DNA of 64,000 nt from a virus. The stretch is from the IMG/VR virus record IMGVR_UViG_3300025133_000073, positions 1-64,000 of that record. The stretch is one strand, 5' to 3'. The stretch's first letter is position 1; each line of letters begins with the position of its first letter. The notes below the pieces were generated by a model. The model was not told where the DNA came from and did not search any database. It worked only from the letters and a program-made list of their open reading frames with translations. Below, in pieces: positions 1 through 8,300 of the stretch. The position numbers were made by a program, and so were the translations under genes.

Positions 1-1
1 G

Positions 2-568
2 TTCCGTGCATTCAAAGAGACTTCATTTGAAACTCTGAAGGTGGTATTCCTCGGGCTTGATCCTTATATCAATAAGGGTCAGGCTCTCGGAAGATCATTC
101 GGAATAGATATGAACAAGACGAATGGTAAAATACCACCGTCATTGAGAGTTATACATAAAGAACTTGAGAGCGATCTTGATTGTCTCAGTATCAATTTTG
201 ATTACACATTGGAAGGGTGGGCAAACCAGGGAGTGCTGATGTTGAATACAGCTCTCACAGTAGAGCATAAAGCAACAGGTTCGCATCTTCATCATTGGGA
301 TCCATTCTTAAAAGGTGTTATCGATGCTGTAAACGCAAAAGATGACAGGGTGATATTCATCCTATTGGGTAAGAAGGCTCAAGGGTACAGACAATTTCTG
401 AATCCTGATGCGACATTCACCATTGAAGCACCTCATCCTGCTGCGGAAGCCTATGCAGGCGGTAAAGCAGGGTTCTACGGTAGTAGAATATTCAGTAAAT
501 GCAACTCCATGTTGTATATGCTGACCAAAGAAGAGATCGATTGGAACATTAAAGATAAAGAATCATGA
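2..568 (+). CDS. ung: Uracil-DNA glycosylase, family 1 (5' partial)
   Basis: Removes uracil from DNA by cleaving the N-glycosidic bond, starting base excision repair. The reading frame is open to the window edge, and codons upstream of the GTG at 41 still match the family (an AFKETSFETLKVV-type stretch), so the true start lies outside. The water-activating motif appears as GLDPYI (Asp at partial residue 20; E. coli GQDPYH), followed by the WANQGVLMLNTALTVE block. The C-terminal HP motif is HPAAEAY followed by GFYGSRIFSKCN. Catalytic Asp and the HP histidine are kept, but Gln and His of the first motif are replaced by Leu and Ile, and the HPSP serine by Ala. It overlaps the next gene by ATGA, so it is in an operon with it. 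Glycosylases of this type are known in crAss-like phages. Family call is firm; activity with these substitutions is unproven. Confidence 0.9.
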   Translation, partial: FRAFKETSFETLKVVFLGLDPYINKGQALGRSFGIDMNKTNGKIPPSLRVIHKELESDLDCLSINFDYTLEGWANQGVLMLNTALTVEHKATGSHLHHWDPFLKGVIDAVNAKDDRVIFILLGKKAQGYRQFLNPDATFTIEAPHPAAEAYAGGKAGFYGSRIFSKCNSMLYMLTKEEIDWNIKDKES

Positions 569-705
569 AAAGAGAATATTTTGAATGGTTCATATACCTG
601 TTCTTCGGTCATAAATATGTAGTTGTATACAGTAGATGGTGGGACGGAAGAATCCGAACCACATCTGATGAATGTAAATATTGTAGTAAAACCAAGAAAC
701 CATGA
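565..705 (+). CDS. Small hypothetical protein, 46 aa
   Basis: The ATG at 565 overlaps the glycosylase stop (ATGA), and its own TGA overlaps the ATG of the next gene at 702. This translational coupling on both sides is the main reason to believe it. The product is aromatic and basic: an N-terminal stretch EWFIYLFFG that could sit in or on a membrane, then a WWDG segment, and a C-terminal CKYC pair that could bind metal. I do not recognise a family. It fills what would otherwise be a gap in the operon. Confidence 0.6.
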   Translation: MKREYFEWFIYLFFGHKYVVVYSRWWDGRIRTTSDECKYCSKTKKP

Positions 706-1037
706 CAAGAGAACAAGCAGAAGCAAGAGCGTTGGAGTTGTTTCCTGATCCAAAGATTATAGGAAAGGGTTTTACAAATGAACAACGAAGAAAAGCCTAC
801 CTCAAATGTTGGGAGGATATGCAAGAAGTCAACACCTACACGATTGAGGATATTGAAAGATGCGTGGAGAATTGGGGAATATGCAAAGTTGAGAAAGAAT
901 ATATTAAGAAATTCTTAAACAAGAAAGAGGATAAAATGTTGATAATTGATGAAGAAGCCAACCAAGACAAGGACTGGAAACGTGTCGGAGAGTTAGCAAA
1001 TGAGATAACTAAAATTGTAAGAAATGAACCTAACTAA
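702..1037 (+). CDS. Hypothetical protein, 111 aa
   Basis: A soluble, charged, mostly helical protein of unknown function. The N-terminus reads TREQAEARALELFP, and a central segment (EQRRKAYLKCWEDM) resembles the short helical proteins common in early operons of Bacteroidetes phages. Such proteins often begin with a residue pattern for recognising that the number rises with each 'REEAEKRAIELYP' unit, but no enzyme motif is visible. It starts at an ATGA overlap with the 46-aa gene and overlaps the next gene by 14 bases, so it belongs to the same transcript. Confidence 0.75.
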   Translation: MTREQAEARALELFPDPKIIGKGFTNEQRRKAYLKCWEDMQEVNTYTIEDIERCVENWGICKVEKEYIKKFLNKKEDKMLIIDEEANQDKDWKRVGELANEITKIVRNEPN

Positions 1038-1371
1038 AAAGGCGCAAGCTAAATTTGAGAAGTGGTATGAAAAACACCCAATAAGAATCCAATCAGATAT
1101 GAATGGATTACTTGCTACGGTAGTGACATTTGAACGACTTAACCCAATGTTCCAATGGGGAGTACTTCAACTGTTCGCTGATAGTGAGGGGGTTGAATTA
1201 GAAGTCGATAGATTTTGGGATTTTGTAGATGAACAATACAAAGGGTATTCTCATTACGTTCAATGGTATTCAGTAAAAGACCCTGATGCTGAATATATCT
1301 TAGCAGAAACCCGACCCGAAGCATGGAAAGCAGCAGTTAAAAAGTTGGACGAAATAATAAACGAGCAATGA
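1024..1371 (+). CDS. Hypothetical protein, 115 aa
   Basis: Acidic, tryptophan-rich soluble protein without recognised motifs. It has no signal peptide or membrane segment. The second half (about residues 60-110) has the pattern FWDFVDEQY...YVQWYSV...EAWKAAVKKLDEI. Small proteins with this kind of layout, ending in an amphipathic helix, are frequent in phage early operons and generally have no known role. It overlaps the upstream gene by 14 bases and the next 27-aa frame by ATGA. Confidence 0.75.
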   Translation: MNLTKKAQAKFEKWYEKHPIRIQSDMNGLLATVVTFERLNPMFQWGVLQLFADSEGVELEVDRFWDFVDEQYKGYSHYVQWYSVKDPDAEYILAETRPEAWKAAVKKLDEIINEQ

Positions 1372-1451
1372 CAATACTTGGATATATAGGAATAACAATG
1401 ATGCTATTAGCAGTAGCATCAATGTGTAATAAAACTAAAAAGCGGAAATAG
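1368..1451 (+). CDS. Putative 27-aa single-pass membrane peptide
   Basis: Starts on an ATGA overlap with the 115-aa gene and ends two bases before the next ATG, so it exactly fills the gap between two genes. Residues 3-19 (ILGYIGITMMLLAVASM) form one hydrophobic helix, followed by a basic tail (KTKKRK) that would remain in the cytoplasm by the positive-inside rule. No family is recognised. Support comes only from its coupling and its coherent membrane-peptide composition. Confidence 0.5.
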   Translation: MTILGYIGITMMLLAVASMCNKTKKRK

Positions 1452-1453
1452 AT

Positions 1454-1759
1454 ATGATAATAGCAGCAGTAAGAAATGATGACTCCATAATAGGAGTAAT
1501 AGGAGTTTCCGACCATGGGTCCTTATTAAGAACATTGACCGATGCGATATCTTCTTCGTTTTCATGTGATGAGATTCACTTTAACATGAAAGCAGAGACG
1601 ATGTGGGAAAATTTGAGAGGAACAAGAAGACTTGAACTGAATATAGACATTGTCCATTCGGATGATACTACAGAATCAGTGAACATTCTTGTTACATTGA
1701 CAAAATTCTACTTAGAGCAGGAAACGCTTGATAAGAAGGTAGAAAAAACAGATCAATAA
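1454..1759 (+). CDS. Hypothetical protein, 101 aa
   Basis: Soluble protein of unknown function. It opens with a beta-rich hydrophobic segment (MIIAAVRNDDSIIGVIGVSDHGS) and ends with a charged helix. No catalytic or binding motif is visible. It lies two bases after the 27-aa peptide and eight bases before the ribonucleotide reductase, so it is probably co-expressed with nucleotide metabolism, but that does not by itself assign a role. Confidence 0.7.
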   Translation: MIIAAVRNDDSIIGVIGVSDHGSLLRTLTDAISSSFSCDEIHFNMKAETMWENLRGTRRLELNIDIVHSDDTTESVNILVTLTKFYLEQETLDKKVEKTDQ

Positions 1760-1767
1760 TTGACCAA

Positions 1768-4371
1768 ATGGAAGACGTAATATGTGTAGAGAGAGATGAA
1801 CTGACTTATTTCAAAGGGGATGAGTTAGCCGCATCAGCGTGGAGAGAGAAATACGCAAAAGAGAATGAGAGCAATCCTGACGACATGCACAGACGCATGG
1901 CAGAAGAGTTTGCAAGAATTGAAAAGAAGTATATCAAAGAGGAATATGATAGATTCGGCAACTTTACAAAAGTGATGGATCTTAGTAAATATGGTCGAAC
2001 ACGTAAGGAGTTGAGTTATAAGGCGATCTTTAGATTATTTGAAGGCTTCAGATACATCTGTCCTCAGGGTAGTATAATGTCAATGCTCGGGTCTGAGAAG
2101 ATCGCATCATTGTCAAATTGCCTTGTTGTAGGACAGCCTCACGATAGTTACGGAGGAATACTACAGAAGGATCAGGAATTAGCACAGCTTATGAAGCGTA
2201 GATGCGGTGTAGGAATAGACATTTCAACACTTCGTCCTGAAGGTACGACGGTTACAAATGCTGCAGGGTCTTCAACAGGAGCAGTCAGCTTTATGCATCG
2301 GTTCTCAAATACTACTCGTGAAGTAGCTCAGAACGGAAGAAGAGGGGCATTGATGATAACCATTGATGTACGTCATCCTGATGTGTTTGATTTTGTCAAT
2401 ATTAAGAAGGATCTCACTAAGGTTACAGGTGCTAACATCTCTGTAATGTTGAGAGATGACTTTATGGAAGCTGTCAAGAATGATGAGGATTATATTCTCA
2501 GATTTCCCTGTGATGTACCTATGCATATTGATTCAGGATGTGCTCCTGAAATAATGCCTTATGATCAATTATGCGATGGGGCATTAGGTAAATATAAACG
2601 CATCAAAGCAAAAGAGTTATATGACTCTATTGTAGAGAATGCGCATGAGAATGCAGAGCCTGGACAGATGTTCATTGATAGACATCACAATTACAGTCCT
2701 GATGGAGTATATGAGCAATATCGTGGTGTGACTACGAATCCTTGCGGAGAGATCTTCATGCAGGAGTATGATGCATGTAGACTGATGGCAATTAACCTGC
2801 TTTCCTTTGTTGACAATCCTTATACGAATGAGGCAAGTGTCGATTGGGTAAAGCTATATGAAATGAGCTATGAACAACAGAGACTTGCTGATGATCTGGT
2901 TGATCTTGAATTGGAGCATATTTCGCGGATACTTGCGAAGGTTCATTCAGACGATCAACCTGAAAGTGTTAAAGCGGCTGAGATCGCTCTTTGGGAAAAT
3001 GTGTATGATACTGCTTCTGCGGGTCGTCGCACGGGTTGCGGTATTACTGCTCTGGGTGACATGCTTGCTGCCTTGGATATTAAGTACGATAGTTCAGCAG
3101 CTATTGACTTTGTTGAGAAGATATTCAAAACAAAGATGGAGGGGGAACTCGATTGCTCAATCGATCTATCTATCCTTCGTGGTAGTTTCAAAGGATGGGA
3201 CGCAGAAGTAGAGTTTAACGATTGTACTGATGGTATGTTTACAGGTAAGAATGAGTTCTACGATCTCATAGCTCAAACGTATCCTGAAATAGCACATAGA
3301 ATGTGTGATCACGGACGTAGGAACGTCTCATGGAGCACTTCTGCTCCTACAGGGACACTTAGCTTGCTTTGTCAGACATCTTCAGGTATAGAGCCTGTAT
3401 TCGCTCTTTATTATATGAGGAGAAAGAAGTCAAATGTAGGTGACCGTGTTGATTTCACTGATGAGAACGGAGATGAGTGGACAGAATATCCTGTTCTACA
3501 TCCTCAGTTTAAAGAGTGGATAAACAAACAAGGTTATTTATTATTTGATAATTGGGAAGAACTTCAAATAATCGGTATTAAAGAAGACGATTATAAATTC
3601 TTATTTGAAAATTCACCGTGGTACGGATCATGCGCTCCTGACATTGATTGGAAGAAACGTGTGGAGTTACAGGCTGTAATACAGAAGTACACGTCACATT
3701 CTATTAGTTCAACTATAAATTTACCAGAAAATGTATCAAAAGAAACGGTTGGAGAGATCTACCAATATGCGCACGAGAAGGGACTTAAAGGAGTCACCGT
3801 ATACCGTGAAGGGAGTCGATCGGGAGTCCTTATTAGAGATGCGGAAAAGAAGGGTGATGAGTTTAAACACAATGATGCTCCGAAAAGACCGATATGCCTT
3901 CCGTGTGAAATCCACAATACTGTCTCTAAGAGCGTTAAATGGAATGTGTTTGTTGGATTATACGATGGGCAACCTTATGAGGTCTTTGCTATACCGTATG
4001 AAACTGCTCGCACGGTTGGACAGATCTGTAAACGGAAGCGTGGAGTATATGATGTGCTTGACGAAGACGGAAAGGTTGTACTTGAACATATCTCTTCTAA
4101 GATACATACGGAGACGGAGGCTGTTCTGACACGATTGTTAAGTGCATCTCTAAGACACGGGGCTGATATCACGTTCTTAGTTGAACAGTTGAATAAGACC
4201 CATGGAGATGTTACTTCATTCAGTAAAGCTGTAGCGCGTACGTTGAAGAAGTATATAAATGAGGAAAAAACAGCAGCAAGAGCAACTTGCTCAGAGTGCG
4301 GTAGTGATTCTATCGTATTTGAAGAAGGCTGTATGTCATGTAAAAATTGTGGCAGCAGCAAGTGCGGGTAA
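1768..4371 (+). CDS. nrdJ: Class II (adenosylcobalamin-dependent) ribonucleotide reductase, 867 aa
   Basis: Reduces ribonucleotides to deoxyribonucleotides in the cytoplasm using a cobalamin-generated thiyl radical. Visible motifs: active-site cysteine in SLSNC (C118), its redox partner in GRRTGCG (C424), and the radical cysteine with glutamate in NPCGE (C326, E328). The SWSTSAPTGTLSLL block follows. The C-terminus has a CxxC...CxxCxxC cluster (CSECGS, CMSCKNC) typical of NrdJ proteins, used to re-reduce the active site and bind zinc. Length fits the family. No NrdB-like small subunit gene lies beside it, as expected for class II. The phage thus depends on host cobalamin rather than on oxygen or an Fe-S activase. 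A structured element follows at 4411-4495. Confidence 0.93.
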   Translation: MEDVICVERDELTYFKGDELAASAWREKYAKENESNPDDMHRRMAEEFARIEKKYIKEEYDRFGNFTKVMDLSKYGRTRKELSYKAIFRLFEGFRYICPQGSIMSMLGSEKIASLSNCLVVGQPHDSYGGILQKDQELAQLMKRRCGVGIDISTLRPEGTTVTNAAGSSTGAVSFMHRFSNTTREVAQNGRRGALMITIDVRHPDVFDFVNIKKDLTKVTGANISVMLRDDFMEAVKNDEDYILRFPCDVPMHIDSGCAPEIMPYDQLCDGALGKYKRIKAKELYDSIVENAHENAEPGQMFIDRHHNYSPDGVYEQYRGVTTNPCGEIFMQEYDACRLMAINLLSFVDNPYTNEASVDWVKLYEMSYEQQRLADDLVDLELEHISRILAKVHSDDQPESVKAAEIALWENVYDTASAGRRTGCGITALGDMLAALDIKYDSSAAIDFVEKIFKTKMEGELDCSIDLSILRGSFKGWDAEVEFNDCTDGMFTGKNEFYDLIAQTYPEIAHRMCDHGRRNVSWSTSAPTGTLSLLCQTSSGIEPVFALYYMRRKKSNVGDRVDFTDENGDEWTEYPVLHPQFKEWINKQGYLLFDNWEELQIIGIKEDDYKFLFENSPWYGSCAPDIDWKKRVELQAVIQKYTSHSISSTINLPENVSKETVGEIYQYAHEKGLKGVTVYREGSRSGVLIRDAEKKGDEFKHNDAPKRPICLPCEIHNTVSKSVKWNVFVGLYDGQPYEVFAIPYETARTVGQICKRKRGVYDVLDEDGKVVLEHISSKIHTETEAVLTRLLSASLRHGADITFLVEQLNKTHGDVTSFSKAVARTLKKYINEEKTAARATCSECGSDSIVFEEGCMSCKNCGSSKCG

Positions 4372-4410
4372 TACAGTCCTGTCTGAAATGCATGCATAAA
4401 ACAGGTGATT

Positions 4411-4495
4411 GAATAGATACCTAAGGTCAAAGTCTGCCACCAAGTGTTAAATTCGCGGTAACGTTGCAGAGACCGATGAAGCCTTAGACCTATTC
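4411..4495 (+). other. Candidate structured RNA element in nrdJ-downstream gap
   Basis: The 141-base gap after nrdJ holds nested complementary segments: GAATAG (4411-4416) with CTATTC (4490-4495), CTAA (4421-4424) with TTAG (4484-4487), GGTC (4425-4428) with GACC (4471-4474), TCTGC (4433-4437) with GCAGA (4466-4470), and AGTGTTA (4443-4449) with TAACGTT (4459-4465). The three inner stems form one long hairpin whose 3' strand is continuous (4459-4474) while the 5' strand has two bulges (4429-4432 and 4438-4442). There is no U-tract, so it is not a normal terminator. It matches no tRNA layout and I cannot place it in a known riboswitch class. A six-codon frame (ATG at 4496, stop at 4514-4516) begins directly after it and overlaps the next gene's ATG. 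Confidence 0.5.
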
Positions 4496-4512
4496 ATGAA
4501 AATTAAAACGAA

Positions 4513-4896
4513 ATGAAAGATTATGTAGAATATATAGGAGGGGCTCCTATGACAATAAGGGATCAGATATATCCTAATGTAGGAATATGTATCACGAGAA
4601 TGCCTAATGACGAACCTCTTATTGAGTTTTGGACAAATGTCCGTAAGAAGGGAGAAGATGGAGTGATATACTTATGTAAAGTATACATGAGTCATTGTGC
4701 TCCTTGGTCAACCGAGCTTACAACAAAAGAGATGCTTAGAGTTCAAACGCAGTTTCATGCAGAGGTCTATAATGTCATCATGTTGCTGAAGCCCAGTGAC
4801 AGTATTAAAAGGTATGATGGGAACTCTATATTCAATGCTGATCTTGATCAATTGGATGAGATAGCAAGATTGCGTAAATTAAACGGTACAAAATGA
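4513..4896 (+). CDS. Hypothetical protein, 127 aa
   Basis: Soluble protein of unknown function with a mixed alpha/beta composition. An N-terminal YIGGAPMTIRD segment is followed by strands (VGICITRM, PLIEFWTNVRK, GVIYLCKVYMSHC) and a C-terminal helix. No motif for catalysis is seen. It is the first gene after the structured element at 4411-4495 and could be the target of any regulation by it. Its ATG overlaps the stop of a possible six-residue leader peptide, and it overlaps the following gene by ATGA. Confidence 0.75.
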   Translation: MKDYVEYIGGAPMTIRDQIYPNVGICITRMPNDEPLIEFWTNVRKKGEDGVIYLCKVYMSHCAPWSTELTTKEMLRVQTQFHAEVYNVIMLLKPSDSIKRYDGNSIFNADLDQLDEIARLRKLNGTK

Positions 4897-5303
4897 AAGA
4901 TAGACATTGTCATTGTGGTAATAAGAAACCTATGAAGCAGTTCCTTATTAATAAGATACATCAGTGTACCGAGTGTAAATTCTGGATGAGAGAAGAACAA
5001 TTTCAGGTATGTGATGAGATAGACACTCTACTTCCGAGTGAGGCTGAGAAAGCCATATGGTTCAGTAAGACCAAAGAAGAAGCTCGTGATGAGATAATTG
5101 TCGGAAAAGGGATAAAGCAACAGATGGAGGATAAGAATGCTCCATGGTTCAGCTATGAAGACTATATGTATGAGCAGGCATCTAAGGAAATAGCTCATCG
5201 ATGGAGAGAGATGTCACAGGAAGAACGTGATCAATGGCAAGAGAAGACCATGAAGGATATACTTGAAAATCTTTCAAAGGATCCTTTGCGAGGTTTTCAA
5301 TAG
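4893..5303 (+). CDS. Hypothetical zinc-ribbon-like protein, 136 aa
   Basis: The N-terminus carries HCHCG...CTEC (residues about 5-33), a spacing compatible with a small zinc ribbon. The rest is highly charged and helical, with acidic and tryptophan-rich stretches and a C-terminal region ending EERDQWQEKTMKDIL. It has no membrane segment. This composition would suit a nucleic-acid or protein-binding adaptor, but that is inference. It is the last gene of the plus operon and is followed 10 bases later by an intrinsic terminator. Confidence 0.75.
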   Translation: MKDRHCHCGNKKPMKQFLINKIHQCTECKFWMREEQFQVCDEIDTLLPSEAEKAIWFSKTKEEARDEIIVGKGIKQQMEDKNAPWFSYEDYMYEQASKEIAHRWREMSQEERDQWQEKTMKDILENLSKDPLRGFQ

Positions 5304-5312
5304 ACATGAAGT

Positions 5313-5336
5313 AAGGGGGCGTTTTGCCCCTTTTTT
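5313..5336 (+). terminator. Rho-independent terminator of the plus-strand operon
   Basis: A GGGGC/GCCCC stem (5316-5320 with 5326-5330) with a GTTTT loop, extended by A-T pairs, is followed by six T residues at 5331-5336. The T-tract is on the plus strand, so it stops the metabolic operon. It also lies just beyond the last minus-strand gene (stop at 5343), separating two convergent transcription units. Read from the minus strand, the stem lacks a long T-run and would be weaker. Confidence 0.9.
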
Positions 5337-5342
5337 ACATCA

Positions 5343-8300
5343 TTAGTATGCCGATATGAAATACTTCAATCTCATTTCTGGAGTGAAGATGTCGTTAACG
5401 TTGTCAACTACGGGAATAGCCTTTTGAACAGCTACTCCTATCTTATATCTTCCTTTGTTGATACCTGTCTTGTACGTAGGAAATATGTCTTCACCTGTCA
5501 AAGGTCCTGCTACAGGACGGACAGATCCCGCAATTCTCATGATACCGTCTATCTGATTTACAGCAGCAGCAGGTGACTTGATGATCTTCAAGGTCTCACT
5601 TGTACCTAATACAGGAATGAATACTCCAAATTCTGTAGCAAGACGATTGACCTGATAAGCAAGCATGTTAAGAGACCAGTTGTCGTCGTCATCTCCTGCA
5701 AGGGACGCAAGTATTGCTCCTGCTGAGGAAAGTACCAGATAAGAAGAGAACTCTACAAGATTCCTTCTCATATTCGCCTTCTGCATGGAGGAGAGTTTAT
5801 CCCATTGTCCCTGAGTGACACTGGCGAAAGTGTACTGATCACTTCGTAGTTCTTTGTACATCATTGTCATAAAGTGAGCAAAGGTTCTATACATCCCTTC
5901 AAACTCGCTTTCAATGCTGTAATCATAATAATGATCATCAAAACGTCTGTTGAACCATGGTATCATCCACTTACGGAATAATATGACAAGGCGTCCTGCA
6001 GCATACTGTTGCATTGCTGAACGGTCATTCACGTTATAGATACCATGCAGCCTCTGATTAATACCTTTGATACGAAGTCTCATTGCAATAATGTCCTCCT
6101 TAGTGACAGGTCTTCCATCAGGATGCGTAATGCCCTTCGATAGAACAAGTCTATTATCCTTCACTTCAAATGCTTCATAAAAAGGAATTGTATCACCATT
6201 GGCATCTTTCACTTTCATGCGATGCATAAGGGCTATTCCCAATCTTACCTGCATATGATGTTCACCAATATGATTGACAAAGAACAATGTTGAAGTATTG
6301 AACATACGACTGAATCTTGCTCGGTCAGTATTCACTTCTCTCATTCTGTTCTCATGATCCTGAAGAATATCAAAACGTTCAACAAATAACCTGAGCCTAT
6401 TACTGGAAGTAAGGTTTCCTACGTCTCCCAACAGTCCTGATATACCATCCTGATGCGACCCCCAATACTTCTTTTCAGCATATTTGAGATCATCATGATC
6501 CACAAATTCTTTAGCGAATGATTCCTGAAACATCAGAAGGTTACCTAACATGACGTTATTTATACCTGAATAGATATTCAAAGCAAGTGAGTTGAGAGAT
6601 GAGTACCTGTTAATTGCGTCTACCACTTTTGCTTTATCCAAGCTTGTACCTGCTATTTTTCCTTCATCTTTCTTTTGACGTCCGTAAAAGGTCATCTCCA
6701 CATATTTCATATATCGTGCATATGCTTCTCCTCCTTTACCTACCTTCTCATCTCTTCCGAATGTTCCTCCCCCTTTACGACCTGTCCCTATAGTTCGTTC
6801 TCTTAGAACGTCTCCTGATATTTCCACAAGATCCTGTATCTGCGAAAGATTACGGTGCCTATTGGCAGTTTCAGCAAGAAGTATCATTCCTGCACTGAAA
6901 TCCAGGGACATGTCATTGACATCCTCTATAGGTTTGAAGTTGAAGATAGGGATCTTCATGATCTCCTTATCATTCTCATCAAGTGTAACGTTCCCACGGT
7001 CATATTCATCTTCTGTTATAGTGAGCGTATCACTGGCAAACTTACTGAGTACTCTCTTTGGGTCATTTTTTAATCTCTCAATAGAATCCTTTCGGAATTG
7101 AGGAGCTATGGTGGAATTTCTATACTCGTCAGACATATGATGAAGAAGTTTCTTACGTTTTGTCATGACACCTTCGTAATATGCCTTCATTGCAGGGTTC
7201 TCCATTATCCTGTCATACTGCTTATTACCATATAATGCCTCTTTCGGAACTGCAAATTCTCTTCTGAAACTGATACCGTCATGTATTTCCACATAACGCT
7301 CATTGTACCAATCTACCCATGCTATATAAGCAGCACGTTCCCGCCTTGCAAGAGTAGGATTGTTAGCATGGATCTCTCTTATCCATGTCTTAGGATGCTT
7401 CTTTCGCATATGCTCAACAAACTCTATATCCTTGTCGAATGTTATGAATGACTTTCGGATATCCCTAAGTTTCCTCTCTCCTATTTTTGCCCAATCAGGA
7501 TTAGGATCAGTATTCTCCTCGAACCATTCTTTTATCTCAAGATTGTAATCCGCAAACTTGTTAGGGTCAGAAGATGCCATATTACTGAGCTTCTTTTCTC
7601 TGGATGCCCAGACCTTCGGATCGTCTCCTTTTACAGGCAGTCCATATTTCTTATTCAGATCATCGAAAAACTTGTTCTTCGCCTTATCATACTTGTACAT
7701 GTTATACCTTGTAACGAAGTTGCGAGTGTATTGACCATCATGTACCTCATACATGAAGTCTGTATTGGAAATACCTGCTGATAATAACTTTTCATGATGA
7801 TCAATTATATCACGGGAATCATCGTAAGTGTCAAGTTGAGCATCTTCAATGGTCTGCTTCACAAGTCTGTCCATGACCATGAGTACATCATCTTTAGAAT
7901 TTGCCATTGAGTCCATGTGACGATTCTTAGCATTCAGGTCAGAGAACGTTATACTCAATGACTCAAGATATTCTTCCATGTTCTTTTCTACCAACTTATC
8001 CTGATCAGGATGCCCTGTGTGACGTCTTACAAAATAAGGTCTCGCAGAAGCTGCCATAAGATTTTTGGAATAATCCATGTAATCTTCTTCCATAACGTTG
8101 ATGCCGTCATTGATCTCATGAATAGCATGTTTCAAAGTCTCCAGAGCAGGCAGAAGCTTCTTTGCTCCATTGGGATCGATAGGATCATTCTCTACACGAT
8201 TCATGTATGGTATGATATGCTGAGAAAGAGAATTGACAATAGGTTTGAATACGCTAATGTATTGGCTCATTTCACGAACAAGTGTTGCCATATCATTAAG

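Noticed and set aside
2955-4430. Minus-strand frames opposite nrdJ
   Set aside because: They mirror conserved reductase codons, with no motif or promoter of their own.
4411-4495. tRNA or tmRNA candidate in the nrdJ-downstream gap
   Set aside because: The 85-base size and end pairing are suggestive, but there is no 7-base acceptor stem, no D or T arm and no T-loop consensus in the right place.
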